The notes beneath the pieces are model-generated. The model had not been told where the DNA came from, made no database searches, and saw nothing but the letters and a program-made list of their open reading frames with translations. The translations under genes were made by a program, and so were the position numbers. A DNA stretch of 64,000 nt from Pelomonas asaccharophilus_A (GTDB lineage: Bacteria; Pseudomonadota; Gammaproteobacteria; Burkholderiales; Burkholderiaceae_C): positions 124,001 to 188,000 of the forward strand of contig NZ_JAVDXV010000006.1 in assembly GCF_031458115.1 (NCBI RefSeq). Direction: 5' to 3'. Positions within the stretch are counted from its first letter, which is position 1. Each line of letters starts with the position of its first letter. Of this stretch, positions 1 through 8,300 are shown one piece after another.

Positions 1-1
1 G

Positions 2-1525
2 CTGGCCGCCAATGTGTTCCTGCCGGCCGGCGCCAGCAGCGGCAGCGCGCCGGCCCAGTACCCGGCGGTCATCTTCATCAGCAGCTGGGCCTCGGCCGAG
101 TTCTTCGAGTACCTGGGTCAGCAGCACCGCATGGCGCGCGACGGCTACATCGCCGTGGCCTACACGACGCGCGGCTTCTGGGACTCGGATGGCGTCATCG
201 GCGTGGCCGGGCCGCTGGACGTCGCCGACGTCAGCGGCGTACTGGACTGGACGCTGGCGAACACACCCACCGACCCGGCCCGCGTGGGCGCGGCGGGCAT
301 CTCCTACGGCGCGGGCCTGTCGCTGCTGGCGCTGGGCAAGGAGCCGCGGCTGAAGACGGCCGTGGCGCTGTCCGGCTGGGCGACACTGATCGACCAGATG
401 TATGCCAACCAGGTGCCCAACCCGACCTGGCTGAACATCCTGCAGCTGTCGGGCCAGGTCACGGGCCGGCTGGACCCCATCGTGGCCGAGTACAACGCGG
501 CGATCCAGAACCCCGACACGCCGGCGGCCAAGCTGGCCGAGATTGCCGCCTGGGGCTGGCCGCGCTCGCCGCGCAGCGCGGTGGAGGCGATCAACGCCCG
601 TGGCGCGCCGGTCTTCATCGGCAAGAACTGGCAGGACGACATGTTCTCGCCCAACTCGACGCTGGCGATGTTCAACGCCTTGACGGTGCCCAAGAAGCTG
701 CTGCTGCAGCCGGGCATCCATGCGTCGGCCGAACTGCCGGGCGCGCTGCTGGACATCGCCAACCCGGTATGGGACGAGGCGCACCGCTGGATGGACCGCT
801 GGCTGAGGGGCCGCGCCAACGGCATCGACAGCGAGCCGGCGATCTCGCTGCAGCCCAAGTTCAAGGGCTACCGCGAGACGCTGTCGGGCTGGCCGGCGCC
901 AGAGCTGCGCACGCTGGACTACCAGCTGACGCCGCGCGGCGCGCTGCGCTGGGAGCTGTCCTGCCTGTGCTGGCGCGGCATTGCCGGCGAACTGAAGACC
1001 GGCCAGCGCGCCACCAGCGGCCGCGACAGCATCGGCAACGCGCTGGACACGTCGGCCACCACCGGCCCCCTGCCCGTGTTGTCGCCGCTGATGGAAAGCG
1101 TGGGCCTGCCGGTCATCAACCACATGCCCACCGTGCTGCCGGCCTTTGGCGTGCGCTATGAAGGGCCGTGGCTGAGCCAGCCGCTGAAGGTCCGCGGCGT
1201 GCCGGCGCTGAAGCTGCGCGTGGTGCCGTCGCGGGCGCGTGGCATGCTGGTGGCCTATCTGTACGACGTGGACGCGGCCGGCTTCGGCACGCTGATCACG
1301 CACGGCGCCCGCGCGCTGCATACGGCCACGCCGGGGCAGTCGCAGGACCTGAGCTTCGACCTGGTTGCCACCGGCTACGACGTGCCGGCCGGCCACCGGC
1401 TGGTGCTGGTGTTCGACACGCAAGACCACCTGTACGGCCCGCCCGTGCGGCCGGGTGAGCGCTTCGACATGGCGCTGGACTTCGGCGCCGGCAGCCCGTT
1501 GCAGCTGAAGCTGCAGACGCGCTGA
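2..1525 (+). CDS. CocE/NonD family alpha/beta hydrolase (5' end outside window)
   Basis: The reading frame is open from the first full codon, so the true start lies upstream. An alpha/beta-hydrolase fold is visible. The nucleophile elbow is GISYGAG (about nt 295-315), an acidic residue sits in KNWQDDMF (about nt 625-650), and the catalytic His is probably in LLLQPGIHAS (about nt 700-730). The C-terminal 200 residues look like the jelly-roll domain of the X-Pro dipeptidyl-peptidase (S15)/CocE group. Members hydrolyse esters or amides and are often exported; the substrate cannot be told from sequence. No downstream operon partner is seen: a strong hairpin and the valS promoter follow. Confidence 0.85.
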   Translation: MAANVFLPAGASSGSAPAQYPAVIFISSWASAEFFEYLGQQHRMARDGYIAVAYTTRGFWDSDGVIGVAGPLDVADVSGVLDWTLANTPTDPARVGAAGISYGAGLSLLALGKEPRLKTAVALSGWATLIDQMYANQVPNPTWLNILQLSGQVTGRLDPIVAEYNAAIQNPDTPAAKLAEIAAWGWPRSPRSAVEAINARGAPVFIGKNWQDDMFSPNSTLAMFNALTVPKKLLLQPGIHASAELPGALLDIANPVWDEAHRWMDRWLRGRANGIDSEPAISLQPKFKGYRETLSGWPAPELRTLDYQLTPRGALRWELSCLCWRGIAGELKTGQRATSGRDSIGNALDTSATTGPLPVLSPLMESVGLPVINHMPTVLPAFGVRYEGPWLSQPLKVRGVPALKLRVVPSRARGMLVAYLYDVDAAGFGTLITHGARALHTATPGQSQDLSFDLVATGYDVPAGHRLVLVFDTQDHLYGPPVRPGERFDMALDFGAGSPLQLKLQTR

Positions 1526-1535
1526 CGCGCGTTCG

Positions 1536-1563
1536 GCCGCACCGGGGTGGCTCCCGGTGCGGC
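1536..1563. terminator. Strong hairpin between hydrolase and valS
   Basis: A perfect 11-bp inverted repeat (GCCGCACCGGG, 6-nt loop, CCCGGTGCGGC) lies 10 bp after the hydrolase stop. It lacks a T-tract on the + strand, so intrinsic termination is uncertain. It ends 3 bp before the valS -10-like hexamer and covers the place where a -35 box would sit. Confidence 0.45.
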
Positions 1564-1566
1564 ACC

Positions 1567-1617
1567 TACAATCGCGGGTCCCCCAAAAGCCCAATTCCGC
1601 CCCGTTTTCATGGGGCG
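1567..1617 (+). promoter_or_regulatory. valS -10 element and leader hairpin
   Basis: TACAAT at 1567-1572 is followed by the GC-rich discriminator CGCGGGT, a pattern repeated before other genes here. No good -35 is visible. The predicted leader contains the hairpin CGCCCC (1598-1603) / GGGGCG (1612-1617), ending 8 nt before the valS start codon. Confidence 0.45.
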
Positions 1618-1625
1618 ACGCCGCG

Positions 1626-4436
1626 ATGACCGAACTTGCCAAGTCCTTCGAACCCGCCGCCCTGGAAGCCCACTGGGGCCCCAAGTGGGAAGCCGCCGGC
1701 CTGTATGCGCCGACGCTGGACCCGGCCAAGCCCTCCTTCAGCATCCAGCTGCCGCCGCCCAACGTGACCGGCACGCTGCACATGGGCCACGCCTTCAACC
1801 AGACGGTGATGGACTCGCTGACGCGCTACCACCGCATGCTGGGCGACAACACGCTGTGGGTGCCCGGCACCGACCACGCCGGCATCGCCACGCAGATCGT
1901 CGTGGAGCGCCAGCTGCAGGCCGCCGGCCAGAGCCGCCACGACCTGGGCCGCAAGAACTTCGTCGCCCGCGTGTGGGAGTGGAAGCAGCAGTCGGGCAAC
2001 ACCATCACCAGCCAGATGCGCCGCCTGGGCGACTCGGTCAGCTGGGCGCATGAGTACTTCACGATGGACGAGAAACTGTCCAGCGTGGTCGTCGAGACCT
2101 TCGTGCGGCTGTACGAGGAAGGCCTGATCTACCGCGGCAAGCGCCTGGTCAGCTGGGACCCCATCCTGCAGTCCGCCGTGTCGGACCTGGAGGTGTCGTC
2201 GGAAGAGGAAGACGGCTCGCTGTGGCACATCCGCTACCCGCTGGCCGACGGCTCGGGTTCGCTGGTCGTGGCCACCACGCGCCCGGAGACCATGCTGGGC
2301 GACGTGGCCGTCATGGTCCACCCCGAGGACGAGCGCTATGCCGCGCTGATCGGCAAGCTGGTCACGCTGCCGCTGACCGGCCGTGAGATCCCCGTCATCG
2401 CCGACGACTACGTGGACCGTGAGTTCGGCACCGGCGTCGTCAAGGTCACGCCGGCGCATGACACCAACGACTACGCCGTCGGCCAGCGCCACAACCTGCC
2501 GATGATCTCGGTGCTGGACCTGCAGGCCCGCATCAACGACAACGCCCCCGAGACCTACCGCGGCCTGGACCGCTTCGTCGCCCGCAAGCGCGTCGTTGCC
2601 GACCTGGAGGCGCTGGGCCTGCTGGTGGAAGTGAAGAAGCACAAGCTGCAGGTGCCGCGCTGCGAGCGCACCGGCCAGGTCATCGAGCCCATGCTGACGG
2701 ACCAGTGGTTCGTCGCCACCACCAAGCCCGGCAGCAGCGGCAAGAGCATCGCCGATGGCGCCATCGAGGCGGTGGCCAGCGGCGAGCTGAAGTTCTTCCC
2801 CGAGCAGTGGGTCAACACCTACAACCACTGGATGGGCAACCTGCAGGACTGGTGCATCTCGCGCCAGCTGTGGTGGGGCCACCAGATCCCGGCCTGGTAC
2901 GGCACGAACGGCGAGCTGTTCGTCGCGCGCAGCGAAGAGGAAGCGCAGGCCCGCGCCAAGGCCGCCGGCTATGTGGGCGAGCTGACGCGCGACCCCGACG
3001 TGCTGGACACCTGGTACTCGTCGGCGCTGGTGCCGTTCTCGACGCTGGGCTGGCCCGAGAAGACGCTGGAGCAGTCGCTGTTCCTGCCCTCCTCCGTGCT
3101 CGTGACCGGCTACGACATCATCTTCTTCTGGGTCGCCCGGATGATCATGATGACCAAGCACTTCACCGGTCAGGTGCCGTTCAAGGACGTCTACATCCAC
3201 GGCCTGGTGCGTGACTCGCAGGGCCAGAAGATGAGCAAGTCCGAAGGCAATGTGCTGGACCCGGTGGACCTGATCCAGGGCTGCGACCTGGACACGCTGA
3301 CGCAGAAGTCCACCACCGGCCTGCGCAAGCCCGAGACGGCGCCCAAGGTCGCCGCCCGCGTGAAGAAGGAATTCCCCGACGGCATGCCGGCCTATGGCGC
3401 GGACGCGCTGCGCTTCACGATGGCGTCCTACGCCTCGCTGGGCCGCAACATCAACTTCGACACCAAGCGCTGCGAGGGCTACCGCAACTTCTGCAACAAG
3501 CTCTGGAACGCGACCCGCTTCGTGCTGATGAACTGCGAAGGCCAGGACTGCGGCCTTGCCAATGCGCAAGGCCACTGCCCGCCCGGCTACAACAAGTTCA
3601 GCCAGGCCGATCGCTGGATCGTCAGCGAACTGCAGCGCGTGGAAGCGGTGGTGGCGCAAGGCTTTGCCGAGTACCGCCTGGACAACGTCGCCAACGCGGT
3701 CTACAGCTTCGTCTGGGACGAGTACTGCGACTGGTATCTGGAGATCGCCAAGGTGCAGATCCAGACCGGCGACGAAGCCCAGCAGCGCGCCACGCGCCGC
3801 ACGCTGATCCGCGTGCTGGAGACCACGCTGCGCCTGCTGCACCCCATCGCCCCCTTCATCACCGAAGAGCTGTGGCAGACCGTCGCCCCGGTGGCCGGCC
3901 GCAAGACGGTGGACTACATCACGCAGGCCGGCTATCCCATCGCGGCGCCCGAGCGCATCGACGCCAACGCCGACGCCTGGATGGCCCAGCTGAAGGAAGT
4001 GGTGGGCACCTGCCGCAGCCTGCGCAGCGAGATGAACCTCAGCCCCGCCGAGCGCGTGCCGCTGCTGGTGGGCGGCGACCTGAGCTTCCTGACCGAAGCC
4101 GCCGCCGTGCTGAAGGTGCTGGCCAAGCTGAGCAGCGTCGAGCTGATCGCCGACGAGGCCGAGTTCGCGAAGCAGAGCGCCACATCGCCGGTGCTGGTGC
4201 ACGGCGCGGCCAAGCTGGCGCTGAAGGTGGAGATCGACGTGGAGGCCGAGCGTGCGCGGCTGACCAAGGAGATCACCCGCCTGGATGGCGAGATCGTGAA
4301 GGCAGAGGCCAAGCTGGGCAACGAAAGCTTCGTGGCACGCGCACCAGCCGCCGTCGTGGAGCAGGAGCGAGCCCGCGTGGCCGGCTTCAAGGAGACGGTG
4401 GCCCGCCTGCGCGAGCAGCTGGCCCGCCTGGCTTAA
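1626..4436 (+). CDS. valS: Valyl-tRNA synthetase
   Basis: Class I aminoacyl-tRNA synthetase of 936 residues that charges tRNA-Val. The HIGH signature is HMGH at residues 52-55 and KMSKS begins at residue 535. The CP1 editing domain lies between them (about 200-400). An anticodon-binding region and a C-terminal coiled coil rich in Glu/Arg/Ala (about 870-936) follow, as in bacterial ValRS. The ATG at 1626 is preferred over an upstream in-frame ATG at 1557 because the family N-terminus begins with MTELAKSFEP and the putative promoter lies at 1567. The stop overlaps the convergent dehydrogenase-like gene by 4 bp. Confidence 0.98.
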   Translation: MTELAKSFEPAALEAHWGPKWEAAGLYAPTLDPAKPSFSIQLPPPNVTGTLHMGHAFNQTVMDSLTRYHRMLGDNTLWVPGTDHAGIATQIVVERQLQAAGQSRHDLGRKNFVARVWEWKQQSGNTITSQMRRLGDSVSWAHEYFTMDEKLSSVVVETFVRLYEEGLIYRGKRLVSWDPILQSAVSDLEVSSEEEDGSLWHIRYPLADGSGSLVVATTRPETMLGDVAVMVHPEDERYAALIGKLVTLPLTGREIPVIADDYVDREFGTGVVKVTPAHDTNDYAVGQRHNLPMISVLDLQARINDNAPETYRGLDRFVARKRVVADLEALGLLVEVKKHKLQVPRCERTGQVIEPMLTDQWFVATTKPGSSGKSIADGAIEAVASGELKFFPEQWVNTYNHWMGNLQDWCISRQLWWGHQIPAWYGTNGELFVARSEEEAQARAKAAGYVGELTRDPDVLDTWYSSALVPFSTLGWPEKTLEQSLFLPSSVLVTGYDIIFFWVARMIMMTKHFTGQVPFKDVYIHGLVRDSQGQKMSKSEGNVLDPVDLIQGCDLDTLTQKSTTGLRKPETAPKVAARVKKEFPDGMPAYGADALRFTMASYASLGRNINFDTKRCEGYRNFCNKLWNATRFVLMNCEGQDCGLANAQGHCPPGYNKFSQADRWIVSELQRVEAVVAQGFAEYRLDNVANAVYSFVWDEYCDWYLEIAKVQIQTGDEAQQRATRRTLIRVLETTLRLLHPIAPFITEELWQTVAPVAGRKTVDYITQAGYPIAAPERIDANADAWMAQLKEVVGTCRSLRSEMNLSPAERVPLLVGGDLSFLTEAAAVLKVLAKLSSVELIADEAEFAKQSATSPVLVHGAAKLALKVEIDVEAERARLTKEITRLDGEIVKAEAKLGNESFVARAPAAVVEQERARVAGFKETVARLREQLARLA

Positions 4437-5374
4437 TAGGCGACGGCGCGCTTCTTTGCCTGCCCGGCGGCAGGCGCCTCGGCCAGCAGCTCGTCGATGG
4501 CCCGGGCCACGGCCCAGGCCGCGCGCACGCGCGACTCGCGCGTGGTGCCGGCCAGTCGTGGCGTGACCTGCAGCGTCGGCATGCCGTGCAGCGGGCGGCC
4601 CGCATCCAGCACGCCAGGCTCCATGCAATCGAACCACGCCGCGCGCATCTGGCCGCTGCGCAGCACGCGTGCCAGCGCCGCGTCATCGACCAGGCCCGAC
4701 TGGCTCAGCACCACCAGCACCTGGCCAGCGCGCGCATGCTCCAGCTGGCGCGCGCCCAGCAGGCCACGGAAACGCTCGAAGTAAGGCAGCAGCAGCACCA
4801 GGCCGTCGCCGTGCTGCACCAGCTCCTTCAGGCCCACCGACTCGATGCCCCAGCGCGCCCAGATGCTGTCGTTCGGATGGCAGCCGGGGTCGTAGCCGAT
4901 GACGCGGGCGCCGAAGGCCTGCAGCAGCTGGGCCATCACGCGGGCCGCAGGCGTCAGGCCCAGCAGGCCGATCGTGGCGCAGCCCAGTTCACGCCCTACC
5001 TTCAGGCCATCGCTGCCCTCCACCGGCACGCGCCGCAGCAGGCTCAGCAGCGACCCCATCGCGAACTCGGCCTCGGCGCTGGCCGTCGACGTCTGCGAGC
5101 GCACCACATCCACGCCGGCATTGCGGCAAGCATCGGCGTCGATGTTCTCGCCGCCGCCGCTGGCGCGGCCGATGGCGCGCAGCTGGCGAGCCCCGCGCAG
5201 CAGGTCCGCATCGATGCGCACATCGGGCGGCGCGATCAGTGCGCGCGCATGCTGCAACGCGGCGCTCAACCCCTCCGGGTCCCCGACCAACTCGGGCGCG
5301 AAGCGCGCGTCGTGGCGCTCGCCGAGCCACTGCACCACTTCCGCTTCCAGGGGTTCCAGGATGAGAACGCTCAT
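4433..5374 (-). CDS. D-2-hydroxyacid dehydrogenase-like protein, catalytic motifs degraded
   Basis: 313 residues with the overall layout of the D-isomer 2-hydroxyacid dehydrogenase family: catalytic halves flanking an NAD-binding domain at about 100-270. The motifs that define an active enzyme are altered. The Rossmann fingerprint GxGxxG reads GLTPAA (139-144). The catalytic Arg position in the LSQSGLVDDAAL block is Gln225. The catalytic His position in TPRLAGTTRE is Arg273. The reading frame is intact with normal codon use, so this is probably a divergent or pseudo-enzyme rather than a decaying gene. It is divergent from galU and convergent with valS. Confidence 0.8.
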   Translation of the reverse strand: MSVLILEPLEAEVVQWLGERHDARFAPELVGDPEGLSAALQHARALIAPPDVRIDADLLRGARQLRAIGRASGGGENIDADACRNAGVDVVRSQTSTASAEAEFAMGSLLSLLRRVPVEGSDGLKVGRELGCATIGLLGLTPAARVMAQLLQAFGARVIGYDPGCHPNDSIWARWGIESVGLKELVQHGDGLVLLLPYFERFRGLLGARQLEHARAGQVLVVLSQSGLVDDAALARVLRSGQMRAAWFDCMEPGVLDAGRPLHGMPTLQVTPRLAGTTRESRVRAAWAVARAIDELLAEAPAAGQAKKRAVAY

Positions 5375-5404
5375 TGTTCTTTGTGCCCAACTCAGGGGTC
5401 AGGA

Positions 5405-5425
5405 CTGTCATCTTTGGCGTGACAG
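5405..5425. promoter_or_regulatory. Inverted repeat in the galU upstream region
   Basis: CTGTCA at 5405-5410 and TGACAG at 5420-5425 form a perfect 6-bp inverted repeat with a 9-bp spacer. It lies in the 83-bp divergent region between the dehydrogenase-like gene and galU. The right arm overlaps the hexamer CAGAAT (5423-5428), which could be the galU -10, so the repeat could be an operator. No regulator is identified. Confidence 0.3.
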
Positions 5426-5457
5426 AATGGCCTGAACCTTGCTAACCCAGTGTAACC

Positions 5458-6351
5458 ATGCCGTCTTCGCCCCGTTCGCCCATCACCAAAGCCATCTTCC
5501 CGGTCGCGGGCCTTGGCACGCGGTTCCTGCCGGCCACCAAGGCCCAGCCCAAGGAGATGCTGCCGGTGGTCGACAAGCCGCTGATCCAGTACGCGGTCGA
5601 AGAGGCTTATGAGGCGGGCGTGCGCGAGATGATCTTCGTGACGGGCCGCCACAAGCGCCCCATCGAAGACCACTTCGACATGACCTTCGAGCTGGAAGTG
5701 GCGCTGGAGAAGGCAGGCAAGCAGGAACTGCTGGAAGTGGTCCAGAGCGTCAAGCCCGCCGACATGGAATGCATCTACGTGCGCCAGGCGCAGGCCCTGG
5801 GCCTGGGTCATGCCGTGCTGTGCGGCCAGCGCCTCGTGGGCAACGAGCCCTTTGCCGTGCTGCTGGCTGACGACCTGATGGTGGGTCCTCAGCCCGGCCG
5901 CGGCATCCTGAAGCAGATGGTGGAGCAGTTCGCCGACTGGCGTGCCTCCATCCTGGCCGTGCAGGAAGTGCCGCCCGAGCACACACGCCGCTACGGCATC
6001 GTGGCCGGCACGCACGTGAATGACGACCTGATGGACGTCAACCGCATCGTCGAGAAGCCGGCCCCCGAAAGCGCGCCGTCACGCCTGGGCGTGGCGGGCC
6101 GCTACATCCTGACGCCGGGCGTCTTCCACGAGATCGCCAACCAGCCGCGCGGTGTGGGTGGCGAGATCCAGCTGACCGACGGCATCGCCGGCCTGCTGCG
6201 TCGCGAGAAGGTGTTCGCTTTCCGCTACGAAGGCAAGCGCTATGACTGCGGCAGCAAGGAAGGCTTCCTGCAGGCCAACGTCGAGCTGGCGCTGGCCCAC
6301 CCGCAACTGGGCCCGGGCTTCAAGGAATTCCTGCAGGGTCTGGGGCTCTGA
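5458..6351 (+). CDS. galU: UTP-glucose-1-phosphate uridylyltransferase
   Basis: 297 residues. GalU makes UDP-glucose from UTP and glucose-1-phosphate, feeding cell-envelope polysaccharide, LPS and trehalose synthesis in the cytoplasm. The N-terminal nucleotide-binding signature is complete (FPVAGLGTRFLPATKAQPKE), followed by the metal/sugar segments expected of the family (LLADDLM, GVGGEIQLTD). Length matches bacterial GalU. The ATG at 5458 has no clear Shine-Dalgarno sequence. It is convergent with tusA, 8 bp away. Confidence 0.97.
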   Translation: MPSSPRSPITKAIFPVAGLGTRFLPATKAQPKEMLPVVDKPLIQYAVEEAYEAGVREMIFVTGRHKRPIEDHFDMTFELEVALEKAGKQELLEVVQSVKPADMECIYVRQAQALGLGHAVLCGQRLVGNEPFAVLLADDLMVGPQPGRGILKQMVEQFADWRASILAVQEVPPEHTRRYGIVAGTHVNDDLMDVNRIVEKPAPESAPSRLGVAGRYILTPGVFHEIANQPRGVGGEIQLTDGIAGLLRREKVFAFRYEGKRYDCGSKEGFLQANVELALAHPQLGPGFKEFLQGLGL

Positions 6352-6359
6352 CCCGCTGG

Positions 6360-6596
6360 TCAGCGTCGGCGCAGGATGTGGATGAATTCCGCGCCTGCAG
6401 TTTCCTGCTCCACCAGTTCGTTGCCGGTCTGACGCGCAAACGCCTGGAAGTCGCGCAGTGAGCCGGGGTCGGTGGCAACGACGCGCAGCAGTTCCCCGCT
6501 CAGCATCTCCGCCAAGGCCTTCTTGGCCTTGAGGATGGGCAGCGGGCAGTTCAGGCCCCGGGTGTCGATCTCGCGTTGGACGTCCATGGGGTTCAT
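6360..6596 (-). CDS. tusA: TusA/SirA-like sulfur carrier protein
   Basis: 78 residues with the family core TRGLNCPLPILKAKK; Cys17 is the conserved sulfur-accepting cysteine of TusA-type proteins, which relay persulfide sulfur. The start is placed at the ATG at 6596 because it overlaps the stop of the upstream NUDIX gene in an ATGA tetranucleotide; an in-frame start at 6626 would sit deep inside that gene. It is the last gene of a coupled cysM-NUDIX-tusA operon, suggesting a link to cysteine and sulfur handling. The family assignment is firm; the exact TusA role (tRNA thiolation or other sulfur trafficking) is inferred. Confidence 0.88.
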   Translation of the reverse strand: MNPMDVQREIDTRGLNCPLPILKAKKALAEMLSGELLRVVATDPGSLRDFQAFARQTGNELVEQETAGAEFIHILRRR

Positions 6597-7135
6597 TCTC
6601 GCTTCATGCCCGACAGGTCGAGCCACTGAGGTTCGATGCCTTTGGAGCGCATCCAGGTGGCCAAAGCCTGCCCTGTGCCCTGCGGCCAGCAGCGCACGTC
6701 CTCAGGCGCGATGAGCTTGTACTCCGCCAGTTCGGGCGACAGCTTGATGTCCCCGCGCGCCTGCGCGTGATAGGCAATGATGATCTGGTTCATGCGCTGG
6801 AAGTCCCAGACACCCAGCAGGTTCAGCGCGTCGACCTGCAGCGAAGTTTCCTCAGCGATCTCGCGACGGATGCCGTCCTCGGGGCTCTCACCCGCCTCCA
6901 TGAAGCCAGTGATCAGCCCGAAGAACTTGCCCGGCCAGGCGGCATTGCGGGCCAGCAGCACCTGACCGTCACGGTCCGTGCATTCGATGACGGCGGCGAG
7001 CACGGGAGTCGGGTTGTTCCAATGCGTCCAGCCGCAGGCCGGGCAGCGCAACCGCGTCTTGTCGCCACCGTCCTCGGCCAGCGTGATCGCGGCCAGCGGC
7101 GTCGCGCAGTCGGGACAGTAGGCGGGCGCCTTCAC
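6593..7135 (-). CDS. NUDIX hydrolase with N-terminal zinc ribbon
   Basis: 180 residues. The N-terminus has two CxxC knuckles (YCPDC and RCPAC) of a zinc ribbon like that of NudC-type NADH pyrophosphatases. The NUDIX box is intact (G-x5-E-x7-REIAEE within GFMEAGESPEDGIRREIAEE). It should hydrolyse a nucleoside diphosphate linked to another moiety; NAD(H) or a related dinucleotide is possible but unproven. Translation is assigned to the GTG at 7135, which overlaps the cysM stop as GTGA; its own stop overlaps tusA as ATGA. Coupling on both sides suggests one polycistronic unit. Confidence 0.9.
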   Translation of the reverse strand: MKAPAYCPDCATPLAAITLAEDGGDKTRLRCPACGWTHWNNPTPVLAAVIECTDRDGQVLLARNAAWPGKFFGLITGFMEAGESPEDGIRREIAEETSLQVDALNLLGVWDFQRMNQIIIAYHAQARGDIKLSPELAEYKLIAPEDVRCWPQGTGQALATWMRSKGIEPQWLDLSGMKRE

Positions 7136-8028
7136 GCCGGGAACACGCCGGTGGAGAGATAACGGTCGCCGCGGTCGCAGACGACGAACACGATGGTCGC
7201 GTTCTCGACCTGCTTGGCAATCTGCAGCGCCACCCAGCAGGCGCCCGCCGCCGAGATGCCGGCGAACAGGCCCTCTTCGCGGGCCAGGCGGCGCGCCATG
7301 TCCTCGGCATCGGCCTGGCTGACCAGCACCAGTTCGTCCACACCCGTCGGATCGTAGATCTTGGGCAGGTAGGCCTCGGGCCACTTGCGAATGCCGGGGA
7401 TGCGCGAGCCCTCGGCCGGCTGCGCGCCGATGATGCGCACGGCCGGGTTCTTCTCCTTCAGGAAGCGCGACGTGCCGGTGATGGTGCCGGTCGTGCCCAT
7501 CGCGCTGACGAAATGCGTGATGCGCCCGCCGGTATCCGTCCACAGTTCAGGGCCGGTGGTCTCGTAGTGCACGCGCGGGTTGTCGGGGTTGGCGAACTGG
7601 TCCAGCACGCGCCCCTTGCCCTCGTTGGCCATCTGCTCGGCCAGGTCGCGGGCGTACTCCATGCCGCCGGTCTTGGGCGTCAGGATCAACTCGGCACCGA
7701 AGGCCTTCATCGTCTGCGCACGTTCGATGGACAGGTCCTCCGGCATGATCAGCACCATGCGGTAGCCGCGGATGGCCGCAGCCATGGCCAGCGCGATGCC
7801 GGTGTTGCCCGAGGTCGCCTCGATCAGCGTGTCGCCCGGCTTGATCTCGCCGCGCTCCTCGGCGCGCTTGATCATGCTGATGGCCGGGCGGTCCTTCACG
7901 GAGCCGGCCGGGTTGTTGCCCTCCAGCTTTGCCAGGATCACGTTGCCGCGCGCATCGGCGCCGGGCACGCGCTGCAGGCGCACGAGCGGCGTCTTGCCGA
8001 TGACGTCTTCGAGGGTCGGATAGTTCAT
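7132..8028 (-). CDS. cysM: Cysteine synthase B (O-acetylserine sulfhydrylase)
   Basis: 298 residues, a fold-type II PLP enzyme making cysteine from O-acetylserine (or phosphoserine) and a sulfur donor. The PLP lysine is Lys45 in NPAGSVKDRP, the phosphate-binding loop is TSGNTGIALA, and the C-terminal Ser-bearing PLP pocket is present. The ATG at 8028 matches the family start; a longer reading frame continues upstream but would run through tRNA-Leu on the opposite strand. A -10-like CACAAT ends 8 nt upstream of the ATG, so the mRNA may be nearly leaderless. First gene of the cysM-NUDIX-tusA operon. Confidence 0.95.
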   Translation of the reverse strand: MNYPTLEDVIGKTPLVRLQRVPGADARGNVILAKLEGNNPAGSVKDRPAISMIKRAEERGEIKPGDTLIEATSGNTGIALAMAAAIRGYRMVLIMPEDLSIERAQTMKAFGAELILTPKTGGMEYARDLAEQMANEGKGRVLDQFANPDNPRVHYETTGPELWTDTGGRITHFVSAMGTTGTITGTSRFLKEKNPAVRIIGAQPAEGSRIPGIRKWPEAYLPKIYDPTGVDELVLVSQADAEDMARRLAREEGLFAGISAAGACWVALQIAKQVENATIVFVVCDRGDRYLSTGVFPA

Positions 8029-8036
8029 GGCGGGCG

Positions 8037-8045
8037 ATTGTGGCA
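8037..8045 (-). promoter_or_regulatory. Extended -10 directly before cysM
   Basis: On the minus strand, TGC (8045-8043) followed by CACAAT (8042-8037) forms an extended -10. The last base is 8 nt from the ATG, which would place transcription initiation at or within 1-2 nt of the start codon. No -35 is apparent. It shares the intergenic space with the tRNA-Leu promoter on the other strand. Confidence 0.4.
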
Positions 8046-8075
8046 GTGCTCCCAAAGACCGAGCCTTGCCGAGTG

Positions 8076-8081
8076 CATAAT
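8076..8081 (+). promoter_or_regulatory. -10 hexamer of tRNA-Leu
   Basis: CATAAT followed by the GC-rich discriminator GCGACCCC, 41 nt upstream of the tRNA 5' end. A GC-rich discriminator is typical of stringently controlled stable-RNA promoters. The -35 is not convincing. Confidence 0.4.
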
Positions 8082-8122
8082 GCGACCCCTCGCTGCAACG
8101 GCGAGCAAGCAGTTTCCGACGG

Positions 8123-8207
8123 GCCCGGGTGGCGAAATCGGTAGACGCAGGGGACTCAAAATCCCCCGCCGCAAGGTGTGCCGGTTCGAGTCCGGCCCCG
8201 GGCACCA
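8123..8207 (+). tRNA. tRNA-Leu (anticodon CAA)
   Basis: An 85-nt class II tRNA. The acceptor stem GCCCGGG (8123-8129) pairs with CCCGGGC (8197-8203), followed by discriminator A and encoded CCA (8205-8207). The anticodon arm is GGGGA / loop CUCAAAA / UCCCC, giving anticodon CAA, which reads UUG leucine codons. A long variable arm (CGCCGCAAGGUGUG region) and the T-loop GGUUCGAGUCC are present. Confidence 0.97.
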
Positions 8208-8300
8208 GAAGAAACGGCTTTCATTGCGCTGGCATACTTGGCCGGCAAGCATCGGCTCCCCCGATGCGATGCGCCTCATACGGCGCCCAGTCCATACCCC

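Noticed and set aside
1608..4637. A 1009-codon open frame on the minus strand across valS
   Set aside because: It is antisense to a clearly conserved valS, is low-complexity His/Leu/Gly/Arg-rich, matches no family and is a common artefact of high-GC third-position bias.
8029..8205. N-terminal extension of cysM upstream of 8028
   Set aside because: It would translate across tRNA-Leu in antisense, and the conserved family start is at 8028.
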